This document shows positions 6,678 through 14,875 of a DNA stretch of 34,284 nt, piece by piece (within the stretch, counting starts at the first letter, position 1; each line of letters opens with the position of its first letter). The notes under the pieces are model-generated. The model ran no database searches, was not told the DNA's origin, and was given only the letters and a program-made list of their open reading frames with translations. The stretch lies in contig BPTO01000011.1 in NCBI GenBank assembly GCA_023705985.1, forward strand, positions 1-34,284, read 5' to 3'. Source of the DNA: Candidatus Heimdallarchaeota archaeon. Lineage in GTDB: Archaea > Asgardarchaeota > Heimdallarchaeia > Heimdallarchaeales > Heimdallarchaeaceae. A program made the position numbers and the translations under genes.

Positions 6678-7187
6678 ATGTTCTGCAATAGTTGCGGTAG
6701 CAAATTAAAAGAAAGTGACAAATTTTGTGAGAATTGCGGTGCTAGTATTGAAGGAACACCAGAAGTTGACAACTTCCAACAGCAACCCTATCAACAACCC
6801 CCTCAACAACCCTATCAACAACCCCCTCAACAACAATATAGCGGTCCTTATCAGCAACCAACTGTTGTCTATCAACCATCCCCTATCTATTCTCAACGCA
6901 AAAGTCCAGGTCTTGCAGTAGTTCTATCGATATTTGTTCTTTTAGGCTCAGGTCAAATGTATGGGGGAAAAGTAGGAAGAGGTTTAGGTTTCTTATTTGG
7001 AGTTTTTGGAATTACAATTTTCTTTATTGTTTCATTTGTGCTCTGGTGGCCCGTTGCTTGGTATTTAATTCCAGTTGTAGCAGGTTTGCAAATTTGGTGT
7101 CATATTGATGCTTATCGAGTAACAGAAAAATATAATAGATTCTTACATACACATAATCGACCACCCACGAATCTTGACAATTGGTGA
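6678..7187 (+). CDS. Zinc-ribbon, Pro/Gln-linker, TM2-like membrane protein
   Basis: The protein has 169 residues from the ATG at 6678. An upstream in-frame ATG at 6633 lies on the TATA box of element C and is less likely; AAGGTG sits about 8 bases before 6678. Domains in order: a zinc ribbon (CNSCG...CENCG, residues 3-22), a Pro/Gln/Tyr-rich flexible linker (about 35-75) containing an exact duplicated PYQQPPQQ, then a TM2-like region (about 84-150) with LLGSGQMYGGKVGRG and two or more membrane segments, ending in a charged DAYR tail. The family is usually a membrane protein of unknown role, with the ribbon in the cytoplasm. It ends just before, and is probably co-transcribed with, the NosD-like gene. 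Confidence 0.75.
   Translation: MFCNSCGSKLKESDKFCENCGASIEGTPEVDNFQQQPYQQPPQQPYQQPPQQQYSGPYQQPTVVYQPSPIYSQRKSPGLAVVLSIFVLLGSGQMYGGKVGRGLGFLFGVFGITIFFIVSFVLWWPVAWYLIPVVAGLQIWCHIDAYRVTEKYNRFLHTHNRPPTNLDNW
6786..6833 (+). repeat. Exact 24-bp tandem duplication in the linker
   Basis: The 24-base unit beginning CCCTATCAACAACCCC occurs at 6786-6809 and identically at 6810-6833, encoding PYQQPPQQ twice. Identity at silent positions shows the duplication is recent. Confidence 0.85.
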
Positions 7188-7210
7188 ATGGTCAAAGGTT
7201 AGATAATGGA

Positions 7211-8503
7211 ATGAAACGGACTTTCCTGAATATATTAGTTGTTTTTCTAGTATCATCAGCTATACTTTACTTTTCTCCTTCTACCTATACAGTCTCTTCC
7301 CTTGATTTCTCCTCGCTTTCTTTTTCTTTTCTTCTACCTCATGAACCCATTGTTATCGAATCTGATGAAGATTTCCTAGATTATGGTTTTCCTGGTACAG
7401 GTACAACGGAAGATCCTTTCATCATAGAGAATCTAAACATTACAACATCTGAAGAGGATGGTATAAGAATTAACAGTACTTCTAAACATTTTATCATTCG
7501 TAACTGTTATATTGATAGTTGTGAGAATGGTATTGGCATTCGGTTTGTTTCTCCAGGAACCACTTCTGTTATCAATAATACTTGCTTCAATAACTCCTGG
7601 CATGGGATATTTATGTATCTAACTGATAATGCTCTCATCGCTAACAATACCTGCGCCCATAACGATCGGCTGGGTATTTTCCTTAACACTTGTAACAATT
7701 CAATCATTAAAGGCAATGTTCTCTTTGATAATTTCAGAGGAGGTCTCGTTATGCAGGATTCTCTTCACCCAATTATAGAAAACAACTACATCTATGATAA
7801 CCATTTCTATGGTGGTATTCGCCTTCTTCATACTAATAATGCTGAAATACGCAACAACACCTTTCAGTTTCATTATTATAACATACAATTAGTTTTATCT
7901 AACAATTCTATATTTGCTGATAATCTCTTTATTACGGGAGTATTTAGCATTATAATTGTTGATTCAGATACTAGTACTATTTTCTCTAACAATTTCACTC
8001 ATAATCATGCTGGTATCTACTTTTTACGATCCCTTAATTGTGCTGTTATTAACAACTCTTTCTATGATAATGTTTGTGGTATGCGTATCTCCAATTCTAA
8101 TAGTAGCACTTTTAGTTATAATATCATTCAGAACAGTACCTTATATGGTGTTACGCTTGACTCTCTCTCTTCTAGCAACCTTTTTCATCACAACGCCTTT
8201 ATTGGAAATAATCCAGAAGGTTTTTCCCAAGCTTCTGATAACGGAACTGATAATACTTGGTCTTACAAGCGAAAAGGTAATTACTGGTCTGACTGGTTAG
8301 AAGGTGATTATTTAATTGACGGGACTGCAGAGAGTGCTGATAGTCATCCTTTAAGTGAATATCTTAAATATTCTACCCACAAAACCTCTCTTGACTCTTT
8401 CTGGGGTGTTATTTTTTCTCTCTTTCTGTTCACTGTTGTAACTCGTGTGATTATTCTTAAGAGAGCTAGATTACTTGTAAAGAGCTTTAATTCAGAGACA
8501 TAG
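7211..8503 (+). CDS. NosD-like right-handed beta-helix surface protein
   Basis: The protein has 430 residues from the ATG at 7211. The frame is open from a TTG at 7181, but the ATG has AAAGGT about 10 bases upstream and begins a clean signal peptide (KRTFLNILVVFLV). After an IxSDEDFLDYGFPGTGTTEDPFIIE entry segment (written here with its first variable position masked) come about ten beta-helix coils with the Asn-rich NNxF / NGIxI pattern of NosD/PbH1 repeats (residues about 75-330). A GNYWSDW motif and an acidic LIDGT...ADSHPL stretch close the helix, as in many archaeal surface NosD-like proteins. A membrane segment near residue 395-415 anchors it. Such helices bind or process polysaccharide or act as surface-layer adhesins; which applies here is unknown. 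It lies just after the zinc-ribbon gene. Confidence 0.8.
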   Translation: MKRTFLNILVVFLVSSAILYFSPSTYTVSSLDFSSLSFSFLLPHEPIVIESDEDFLDYGFPGTGTTEDPFIIENLNITTSEEDGIRINSTSKHFIIRNCYIDSCENGIGIRFVSPGTTSVINNTCFNNSWHGIFMYLTDNALIANNTCAHNDRLGIFLNTCNNSIIKGNVLFDNFRGGLVMQDSLHPIIENNYIYDNHFYGGIRLLHTNNAEIRNNTFQFHYYNIQLVLSNNSIFADNLFITGVFSIIIVDSDTSTIFSNNFTHNHAGIYFLRSLNCAVINNSFYDNVCGMRISNSNSSTFSYNIIQNSTLYGVTLDSLSSSNLFHHNAFIGNNPEGFSQASDNGTDNTWSYKRKGNYWSDWLEGDYLIDGTAESADSHPLSEYLKYSTHKTSLDSFWGVIFSLFLFTVVTRVIILKRARLLVKSFNSET

Positions 8504-8528
8504 GTTAATTATAAAAATAAACCTTTTT
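8502..8528 (+). terminator. Terminator after the NosD-like gene
   Basis: AGGTT (8502-8506) pairs with AACCT (8520-8524) and is followed by TTTTTC. The stem starts in the stop codon itself. The T-rich stretch continues to about 8550. Confidence 0.4.
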
Positions 8529-8544
8529 CTTATTTCTCTTATTT

Positions 8545-9831
8545 TTATTTGCTACTTTTTTCTAGTGATTCATAAACTAGATCACTTATTCGCAATGTGT
8601 CAATGGGAAGTATCCAGTTATTATCTTCTGGACAATATTGCGTTAGTACGATGAATATTACTTCATTTGATGGGTCAATTCTGAAGATTGTGTTTAAAGC
8701 TCCTTCCCAACCATAGTCCCCTATTCCGCTCTTAAGCATATTTTCAGCTATTTTAACCATTACTCCAAGACCAAAACCATACCCCTTGTTCCTCTTTATT
8801 ATTTCTGGATCTTCTGGTTGAAACATTTGCATTTCCAGATAGCTCTTCCCTTGCAGTAACTGGTTAGATGTCATAAGATCAATTGTTTCTTTTGATATAA
8901 CTTGGACTCCTTTGTATTTCCCCCTATTTAGCATCATAACACAGAATTTCAAGTAGTCGCCCAGTGTAGAAACTAGACCACTTCCTCCTGACAAAAACTT
9001 TGGTTTATGGTTGAATCCTTCTCTAATATGGCCAGCTACTCTTACCAAATTGCCATCTTGATTCTTAGTGTATGCCTCTACAAGTCTTTCTCTTTTTACA
9101 GGAGGAACAAAGAAATCTGCATCTTTCATACCTATTTTGTTGAAGATACGCTCTTTGAGAAATACATCAAATTTCTTTTCTGAAAGTTTTTCGATTAGTA
9201 AACCTAATATGTCATGTCCAAACGCATACCAGAAATATTTACTTGGCTCAAATGCTAAGGGAAGAGTAGCAAGACACTGACTAAATTCCTCCAATGGGGG
9301 AAATGAGGTTTCTAGAACTGCCTTTATCCCATCTTTTTGCGGTGAAATAGGCTTTTCCTCTCCAAAATTAAATTCTTCGTTGTACAGTTTATCAATTGGA
9401 ACTCTTGGATAGAAACCATAACTAAGTCCAGAAGTGTGTATGAACAGTTGTTTGATGGTGATTGGTTTTTGAGCGTCTTCTAGTTCAACCTCACCTGTTT
9501 CTTCATTATATGATTTCAACTCCTTCAGATTTTTATACTCAGGAAGATATTTTTCAAGAGGGTCATTTAAATTATATTTTCCCTCTTCTAGAAGAATCAA
9601 TGCTGCCAAACATGTAATTGGTTTAGTCATCGAATAAAGACGGAAGATATTATCAAAGGATATTGGAATCTCGTTTTCTATGTCTTTCCAGCCAAATTTA
9701 TTGCAGTATACTAGTTTTCCCTTATGATAAACAGCTCCTAGAATACCACCTGTTTGATTATCTTCAATGTATTTTTGAAATTCATCTGAAAGATTTGAAA
9801 AAGCGTCAGAATCTATTTCCTGGATTTCCAT
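8545..9831 (-). CDS. Serine hydrolase of the beta-lactamase class C / esterase family
   Basis: The protein has 428 residues from the ATG at 9831; an in-frame TTG at 9873 would add 14 residues. It has the catalytic SxxK (SMTK, Ser67 and Lys70 from this start), the following HTSGLSYGF segment, the Tyr motif as WYAFGHDILG, and a C-terminal GWEGA where EstB-type esterases carry W-x-G in place of the KTG of beta-lactamases. This set points to an esterase or amidase/peptidase-like hydrolase rather than a true beta-lactamase. No signal peptide is seen, so it is probably cytoplasmic. The substrate is unknown. It is followed upstream by the VapBC genes on the same strand, with 94 bases between. Confidence 0.82.
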   Translation of the reverse strand: MEIQEIDSDAFSNLSDEFQKYIEDNQTGGILGAVYHKGKLVYCNKFGWKDIENEIPISFDNIFRLYSMTKPITCLAALILLEEGKYNLNDPLEKYLPEYKNLKELKSYNEETGEVELEDAQKPITIKQLFIHTSGLSYGFYPRVPIDKLYNEEFNFGEEKPISPQKDGIKAVLETSFPPLEEFSQCLATLPLAFEPSKYFWYAFGHDILGLLIEKLSEKKFDVFLKERIFNKIGMKDADFFVPPVKRERLVEAYTKNQDGNLVRVAGHIREGFNHKPKFLSGGSGLVSTLGDYLKFCVMMLNRGKYKGVQVISKETIDLMTSNQLLQGKSYLEMQMFQPEDPEIIKRNKGYGFGLGVMVKIAENMLKSGIGDYGWEGALNTIFRIDPSNEVIFIVLTQYCPEDNNWILPIDTLRISDLVYESLEKSSK

Positions 9832-9925
9832 AAAGAGTCCTATTGTTTTTGGTATTAAATTCTTTCTCCACAAATAGCTGTGTGAGATCTGATGTGAAGA
9901 GAAAAATTACTTATTTCTATAATTA

Positions 9926-10342
9926 CTAGAGATGTTTGGTAACAAAGATTTCAGCACTTGTAATTTTCAAAGGATTGATTTTTATCATTTGCTCATCTTC
10001 TGTTATTAAGAATTCAGCTTTTGCACTTTCAGATGTTGATATAATTATTGCATCAGGAAGCTTAATATCTTTCTCTGCACGTAATCTAGCCGCTTTTTCT
10101 GCAACCCCTAAATCAACTTTTATTATAGAAAATATACTTTCAATGTGAGCTTTGAATCTTCTAGCAGCATGAAAATCTTTGTTTCTATACATTCCAACGA
10201 GTATTTCCGCTACTGCAATTGGTGAAATAATTCCAGTAATTTTTCCTCGTTCTATTTCAGAAATTATTTTTTTGCAAAAATCTGCATGAGGTTCTTTATT
10301 AATTATAGCTGCAAAAATATTCGTATCTATACAAATTTTCAT
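9926..10342 (-). CDS. vapC: VapC-type PIN-domain toxin
   Basis: The protein has 138 residues from the ATG at 10342; a GTG two codons earlier is the alternative. PIN-domain acidic residues are in place: CIDTNIF near the N-terminus, VAEILVG, LPDAII and ITEDEQM. PIN toxins are Mg-dependent ribonucleases that usually cut tRNA or rRNA. The ATG overlaps the TGA of the antitoxin gene (ATGA junction), so translation is coupled and the order is antitoxin then toxin. Confidence 0.88.
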   Translation of the reverse strand: MKICIDTNIFAAIINKEPHADFCKKIISEIERGKITGIISPIAVAEILVGMYRNKDFHAARRFKAHIESIFSIIKVDLGVAEKAARLRAEKDIKLPDAIIISTSESAKAEFLITEDEQMIKINPLKITSAEIFVTKHL

Positions 10343-10560
10343 TCCCACTCATCTCTTAGTTTCTTCTGGAATTCTTTACTTTCTTCGAAAGGTTCACTTT
10401 TCTCCAAAACAGTAGTTAATGATTCACGAATGACTTCAACTAAGATCTTTCCTCCTTCTTCCCTGAAAACAAGAATATCTCCTGCAGTTATATTCATTTT
10501 TTCTCTAATTTCCTTTGGAAGTACTACTTGTCCCTTCTTACTAACCTTGCTTGTAATCAT
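10339..10560 (-). CDS. vapB: VapB antitoxin, AbrB/MazE-type DNA-binding fold
   Basis: The protein has 73 residues from the ATG at 10560, which gives the standard opening (TSKVSKKGQVVLPKEIREK) of the swapped-hairpin AbrB/SpoVT family. A frame extension to the ATG at 10581 overlaps the promoter palindrome and is less likely. The acidic C-terminal part (EKSEPFEESKEFQKKL) is the expected toxin-wrapping tail. With VapC it should bind the palindrome at 10579-10594 and repress its own operon. A TATA box inside that palindrome would place the transcript start at about 10560, so initiation is probably leaderless. Confidence 0.85.
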   Translation of the reverse strand: MITSKVSKKGQVVLPKEIREKMNITAGDILVFREEGGKILVEVIRESLTTVLEKSEPFEESKEFQKKLRDEWE

Positions 10561-10578
10561 GTGATAAGGTAAGATTTT

Positions 10579-10594
10579 CATACTTATAAGTATG
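10579..10594. promoter_or_regulatory. Perfect 16-bp palindrome over the vapBC TATA box
   Basis: CATACTTATAAGTATG is its own reverse complement. Its centre, CTTATAAG, is the only TATA-like element before vapB and lies about 25 bp from the ATG at 10560. A dimeric AbrB-type antitoxin bound here would exclude TBP, giving direct autoregulation. Confidence 0.7.
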
Positions 10595-10692
10595 ACTAAA
10601 ACGTATTATTTTGCTATTACAATTGAGAAAAAATGACTGTTTTCTTAAAAGATTCACTTGAAAGGAGGAATTTTATTCATATTCAAAAGAAA

Positions 10693-10857
10693 TCAATCCT
10701 TGAATTCTGGTCGTTTCATGCGCTCCTCATTCATCTTAAATACTGTTGGGGGAGCTCCGGGATAAATGAAATAGAATAACAGATTACATACCTTGCAATA
10801 ATGCTTTTGGTTACCTATATCATTGATATACTTGTAGCATTTTGGACATTTTTTCAC
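10693..10857 (-). CDS. Small zinc-ribbon protein (54 aa)
   Basis: A short frame from a GTG at 10857 to a TGA at 10693-10695 encodes 54 residues. AGGTGAT lies about 8 bases upstream of the GTG. The protein has CPKC (4-7) and CKVC (21-24), a classical treble-clef or ribbon spacing, then a hydrophobic LLFYFIYPGAPP segment and a charged MNEERMKRP tail. A TATA-like TTTATAATTTC on this strand at 10907-10917 suits it. No in-frame ATG or TTG exists before the upstream stop. The function is unknown; such proteins often act in RNA or protein binding. Confidence 0.6.
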   Translation of the reverse strand: MKKCPKCYKYINDIGNQKHYCKVCNLLFYFIYPGAPPTVFKMNEERMKRPEFKD

Positions 10858-10882
10858 AAAATCACCTAGGAAACCAGAAACA

Positions 10883-10898
10883 TAAGCTTAAAAGCTTA
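10883..10898. repeat. Inverted repeat between TATA box and start of the small zinc-ribbon gene
   Basis: TAAGCTT (10883-10889) and AAGCTTA (10892-10898) are exact complements with a 2-base spacer. The position, just downstream of the TATA-like element at 10907-10917 and at the expected transcription start, suggests an operator. Confidence 0.45.
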
Positions 10899-10985
10899 GT
10901 TATTAGAAATTATAAATGTAAGATAAATATTTTCCCCTTAAGGTTACTAAAAGAGTTAAAAGAGATCCTATCTTAATTGAGATTA

Positions 10986-11210
10986 TCATTGAAAGGATGG
11001 AATTGAATCTGAATTATAGATATAGGTGACAGTATATTGTTGTTCATCTTCTTCTATTTCATTAAAAATTCCATTAGTTAACTCTTTTGGAGGAGAAAAA
11101 TCAGGCATACCTTGAGATAGGCTTATTGCGTCATTTTCAATCGATTTTCGTGTCATTTCCCTAATTACTGATTCTTGAAAATGCTCTAATTTAGTTACTA
11201 TATGAGTCAT
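10986..11210 (-). pseudogene. N-terminal fragment of a PLP-dependent class I/II aminotransferase
   Basis: The 74-residue frame begins like an aspartate-type aminotransferase: ESVIREMTRKSIENDAISL, then SQGMPDFSPPKEL and EEDEQQYTVTY. Full enzymes have about 380-400 residues and continue with the PLP site and the Schiff-base Lys. Here the match stops after YTVTY, a short unrelated tail follows, and the stop comes at 10986. I found no continuation in another frame in the next 100 bases. It is therefore a truncated relic, although its start and promoter palindrome are intact. Confidence 0.7.
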
Positions 11211-11216
11211 ATAGTA
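11196..11216. promoter_or_regulatory. 21-bp palindrome overlapping the start codon of the aminotransferase relic
   Basis: Around a central G at 11206, ACTATATGA and TCATATAGT are exact complements, and the next base pair outward (T/A) also matches, giving 10+1+10. It includes the ATG at 11208-11210. This looks like the binding site of a dimeric regulator that controlled the lost aminotransferase, or that still controls the divergent gene at 11377. Confidence 0.55.
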
Positions 11217-11376
11217 TTACCAGATATTATCGCTTGTTAGGTTTACTGAAAAGAAATATAAAAAACATCAGAGTTGATTTATTTTCAGAACCTAGAAATA
11301 TCTCGATAACTTTAAATGTATTACATGTATTTGTATCATTGCAAAAATCAATGTTAAAACTAGTGGTGTATAATGA

Positions 11377-12213
11377 ATGAGTGAAGATAAAATCAGCGTG
11401 GGATTCGAAAAGATAATTGGAATAAAGTTCTTGAAAGCAAATGAATTACCAAAAGATTTCAATACAATAAAGAATCCTGGCGTTAGATCTTATTGTGATG
11501 CTGTCCGTCTTCTAAATACAGAAAAATATTCTGAAGGGTTAATTGTAACAAAAGATTCTATCAAAGTTTGTCACTGGTCACCTGTAAATTTAGGACTAAA
11601 AGAACCCGAGACAGGTGTAGAGATGAATATAATACCTTTATTTGATGAACTGTATCATGGTATTTTCATTTTTAATATTGGAAAAAACAACAAGAATCAC
11701 CCTCTTCAAAGTGCTATTGATAATCCAGATGCTGTAACTTTGGTAGGAACTCCTGAAAATATTGCTAAATCAGTTGAAGTGATAGGACTAGAAAATTTCA
11801 CAAAAGATTATATCAAACAACTTGAATTATCTGCAGTTTCTTTATTTTCAAATGAAGATATTCTAACTAAGAAAGAGAGGAGAAAAAGAAAACGTCATTT
11901 AAGGAGTTTAAAATTCATAAATTGGTTATTCGCTTCAAAACTAATAAGTAACAAACCAATGATTAAGTTTATAACTAAGATGATGACGAAATACACTTTC
12001 ATAAAGATAATGGATGGTTTTTTAAGGAAATTCGGTACTGGTAGTTGTCTCTGTTATGGAGCTGCTGCGATACCTTATGCTACTCAAAAAGCTAACATAA
12101 CCTTTGCAGATTCAGGTAGTATAGGATGGGGTGGTTTATCAAATAAGGACATGTTCCTAGGGCTTCCTTACAATTTGTATAAAACTCTGGAACCAAATTT
12201 AATAATTGATTAA
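11377..12213 (+). CDS. DUF169 family (COG2043) protein
   Basis: The protein has 278 residues. The N-terminal part (IIGIKFLKANELPKDF...VRSYCDAVRLL) and the C-terminal part (SCLCYGAAAIPYATQKANITFADSGS.GW, then LPYNLYKTL) follow the pattern of DUF169, a soluble family widespread in archaea and anaerobes that is often near redox or metal-dependent enzymes. Three Cys (in YCDA and SCLC) may bind metal. A Lys/Arg-rich insert (about 165-205) with hydrophobic residues is larger than I expect for the family. The function is unknown. The upstream region carries the 21-bp palindrome at 11196-11216. Confidence 0.55.
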   Translation: MSEDKISVGFEKIIGIKFLKANELPKDFNTIKNPGVRSYCDAVRLLNTEKYSEGLIVTKDSIKVCHWSPVNLGLKEPETGVEMNIIPLFDELYHGIFIFNIGKNNKNHPLQSAIDNPDAVTLVGTPENIAKSVEVIGLENFTKDYIKQLELSAVSLFSNEDILTKKERRKRKRHLRSLKFINWLFASKLISNKPMIKFITKMMTKYTFIKIMDGFLRKFGTGSCLCYGAAAIPYATQKANITFADSGSIGWGGLSNKDMFLGLPYNLYKTLEPNLIID

Positions 12214-12265
12214 AACATATAACTTCTCCCAAACCTCTACTTTTTTTAAAGAAAAACATATATTC

Positions 12266-12283
12266 TTCTTTAACTGTAAAGAA
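12266..12283 (-). terminator. Hairpin terminator candidate after the aldo/keto reductase gene
   Basis: TTCTTTA (12266-12272) and TAAAGAA (12277-12283) are exact complements with a 4-base loop. On the minus strand it is followed within 12 bases by TTTTTCTTT. It lies between the convergent DUF169 and reductase genes. The plus-strand gene has its own T7 run at 12240-12246. Confidence 0.45.
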
Positions 12284-12376
12284 TTGTGTCTTTTGGAATT
12301 TAAGTAATCCTAACATTGTAAACAAAGAAAAGATTCGACTAAATTGCAGAATCTCTAAACGCACGATTTACATTCT

Positions 12377-13204
12377 TCATTTTTTCCACTCATTGGGTGA
12401 AACAACTGGAGGATGTACGAACCGTCTGTAGATGGATATTTCATCAATTTTTTGATAATCTTCTTCAGAAAGCTGCATATTACATGCTGCAAAATTTTCC
12501 TTCAAATGGCTTAAACTCGTAGCTTTTGGTATTGGAACAGCACCTTTATCCATCAACCACACCAAGCAAACCTGAGCTGCACTAATTTTATTCCTTTCAG
12601 CAATTTCTTTAATAATAGCGTTGTTTAACACTTTTCCTCTACCTAATGGGGAATATGAAATTAAATTGATTTTCTCTTCTCTTAGAAACTGTTGCATTGG
12701 TTTTTGTTGAAGGTAGGGATGATGTTCAATTTGAATTGCAAAAATAGGTTTATCACAAGCTTCTTGAGCCTCTTCAATCATTTGGGGTGTGAAATTTGAA
12801 ACACCAATATTTTTTATTTTTCCTTCATCTACAAGTTGACTAAAAGCTCTTAATGTTTTTTTATGTGAATAGCCCAAAACATATGCAGGATAATGAACGT
12901 ACAAGATGTCAATATAATCTAATTTCAGCTTTTTTAGCGATTTAATTGCTGATTTAAGAGTAAGTTTTGGTCTTACTTTAAGAGGATGTACTTTTGTCGC
13001 TACAATTGTATCTTTTCTTTTTATAATTCCAGATTCAAAGATTTCTTGGAGCCCTTCTCCAACCCCAGATTCGTTACCATATGATTGTGCAGTATCGATA
13101 AATCGATAACCAATTTTCATTGCTTCAATTGTAGAAAATTTAGCTTCTTTTATTTTTAACTTCCAAGTACCTAGCCCAATTTTAGGTAGTTTCATTAACG
13201 ACAT
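12377..13204 (-). CDS. Aldo/keto reductase (2,5-diketo-gluconate reductase type)
   Basis: The protein has 275 residues, the normal size for a single-domain (beta/alpha)8 aldo/keto reductase. The catalytic tetrad is complete: Asp37 and Tyr42 (DTAQSYGNE), Lys71 (ATKVHP) and His104 (YVHYPA). IGVSNF, the QIEHHPYLQ strand and the NADPH-binding IPKATS near residue 233 are also present. It reduces aldehydes or ketones with NADPH; the exact substrate is not shown. It is divergent from the sugar kinase with a 101-bp shared region, and the neighbours suggest an aldehyde or keto-sugar substrate. Confidence 0.88.
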   Translation of the reverse strand: MSLMKLPKIGLGTWKLKIKEAKFSTIEAMKIGYRFIDTAQSYGNESGVGEGLQEIFESGIIKRKDTIVATKVHPLKVRPKLTLKSAIKSLKKLKLDYIDILYVHYPAYVLGYSHKKTLRAFSQLVDEGKIKNIGVSNFTPQMIEEAQEACDKPIFAIQIEHHPYLQQKPMQQFLREEKINLISYSPLGRGKVLNNAIIKEIAERNKISAAQVCLVWLMDKGAVPIPKATSLSHLKENFAACNMQLSEEDYQKIDEISIYRRFVHPPVVSPNEWKK

Positions 13205-13272
13205 GATTCTAATACGAAATTTGGTCTAAATAAAATTTTGGTAAAATCCAGTGAAAATGTTCTTTATTACTA

Positions 13273-13284
13273 AATATTTAAAAT
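13273..13284 (+). promoter_or_regulatory. TATA box for the FGGY kinase gene
   Basis: AAATATTTAAAA lies about 27 bases before the ATG at 13306, which predicts a leaderless transcript. No ribosome-binding sequence precedes the ATG. Confidence 0.5.
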
Positions 13285-13305
13285 CTGAAGAACTCATCAA
13301 TTTCT

Positions 13306-14871
13306 ATGGAATACCGCATGGTTTTTGATGCTGGTTCAAAACTACTAAAGTGCGCTATAGCTGATGAAAACAATTCTATTATCGCTTTGGAAGGTATCAT
13401 TCCTGAGGTTGTTCAATCTGAAGATGGTTTCGGAAGATCATGGAAGATAACTGATTATTGGAGGAACTTACTTCAATTAGCTGAGAAAACGATTAAGAAA
13501 GCATCAATTGATCCTCTGAAGGTTAAATACGTCACATCAAGTACTATTAGACCTAGTTGTGTTTTTTCAGATGAAGATTTCAATCCATTATATATAGGTT
13601 CGAGCTTCGATATTCTAGGCATTCATTATGGAGATGAAATTGAAGAGCAATTTTCAGAATTAACTGGAGAAAGTATGTACCAATCTACAGGTCATTTTCC
13701 TAGCTTCCTAATGCCTCCTACTAGATTCGAATGGTTACGAAACAACCCAGGTTTTGTTGATAACAAAATAATTGCACATTATATCCCTCTAGATAGTTGG
13801 ATATTGATGAAACTTGGAGGAGAATTTCATGCTAATTATACAAGTGCTATGGAATCAGGTTTCTTTGATGTTCGAAACAAACTTTGGCACGATGAATGGT
13901 ATTCGATTTTTGATATTGATGATAGTTTTTTCCCGTTTCCTGTCCTTTCAGGAGAAATAGTAGGTAATGTTTCAAATAAAATTATAGATAAACTCAAACT
14001 TAGTTCTAATACTGAAATAGTGGCAGGAATCACCGATACTCAAGCAGCTTTATTAGCATCAAATTCTATCAATCCTGGTGATATTGGAGTAGTTCTTGGT
14101 AGTACAACACCTGTTCAAGCAGTTGTTGATAAGTTCTATCAAAGTACTAAGGAGCGTGCATGGACTACTGGATTTTCAGTTAAAAATTTGTGTGATAACT
14201 ATGTTGTGGAATCACACGTGGGAATCACAGGTCAAGTTATTAAATGGGCAGCACATCTTTTCAGTTCTAAGAATAAGAATGAAATTTCAGAACCAACAGC
14301 AAGGCAATATGAAGATCTGGGAAAACTATATTATGAATTTGATGTTTTTGAACAAGAAGAACCCTTAGAAAATGTATATTCTCAAGGTGTGTATGCTAAC
14401 CTTGGTCCTTCAACTTTAGAATCTGCAGGTAGTGAAAGATCAGGTGGTGAATTCTATTTTCCAAGCCCTGGAGGAGTGAATGAATTTTATATAACACAGA
14501 AACAGCTGATTGGAGCAGTCTTTGACAATATTATGTTTGCTGTCGCAAGAAATATTGAAATCGCAACAGAAATTGCTCAACTAGATAAATTTTCATTAGC
14601 AGTGCTTGGAGGTCTTTCTAGATATAACTTATTATGTCAAAGAACAGCTGATCTTCACAATACTCCAGTAAAATATCTAATCAATCCTGAAGCAACTGTA
14701 CAAGGAATGTTATTGATTTGTGACGTAGCAAGTGGAACAATAAAAAATCCTTCTGATTTAGAAAAAAGACTAGATGAGAAAGGGGAATTAAACCAATTAA
14801 ATCCTCGTTCTTCAATGACTCTAAAACTACAAGAGAAATACAAGAAATGGATTAGTATCACCAGAATCTAG
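13306..14871 (+). CDS. FGGY-family carbohydrate kinase
   Basis: The protein has 521 residues, full length for the family. The N-terminal FDAGS (7-11) is the first phosphate loop; VAGITDTQAALL carries the catalytic base Asp244; GSTTPV (265-270) is the second phosphate motif; and LAVLGGLSRYNLLCQRTADL is the C-terminal adenosine motif. The family phosphorylates open-chain or ketose sugars with ATP. The overall sequence reminds me most of xylulokinase and LsrK-type (autoinducer-2) kinases, but the substrate is not fixed by what I can see. Its 3' end stops 4 bases from the convergent dehydrogenase-aldolase gene, which probably uses the same pathway's products. Confidence 0.85.
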   Translation: MEYRMVFDAGSKLLKCAIADENNSIIALEGIIPEVVQSEDGFGRSWKITDYWRNLLQLAEKTIKKASIDPLKVKYVTSSTIRPSCVFSDEDFNPLYIGSSFDILGIHYGDEIEEQFSELTGESMYQSTGHFPSFLMPPTRFEWLRNNPGFVDNKIIAHYIPLDSWILMKLGGEFHANYTSAMESGFFDVRNKLWHDEWYSIFDIDDSFFPFPVLSGEIVGNVSNKIIDKLKLSSNTEIVAGITDTQAALLASNSINPGDIGVVLGSTTPVQAVVDKFYQSTKERAWTTGFSVKNLCDNYVVESHVGITGQVIKWAAHLFSSKNKNEISEPTARQYEDLGKLYYEFDVFEQEEPLENVYSQGVYANLGPSTLESAGSERSGGEFYFPSPGGVNEFYITQKQLIGAVFDNIMFAVARNIEIATEIAQLDKFSLAVLGGLSRYNLLCQRTADLHNTPVKYLINPEATVQGMLLICDVASGTIKNPSDLEKRLDEKGELNQLNPRSSMTLKLQEKYKKWISITRI

Positions 14872-14875
14872 ATTC

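Noticed and set aside
8545-9831. A beta-lactamase conferring antibiotic resistance
   Set aside because: The SxxK and Tyr motifs fit, but the third motif is the W-x-G type of esterases and no signal peptide is present. Family similarity does not show drug hydrolysis.
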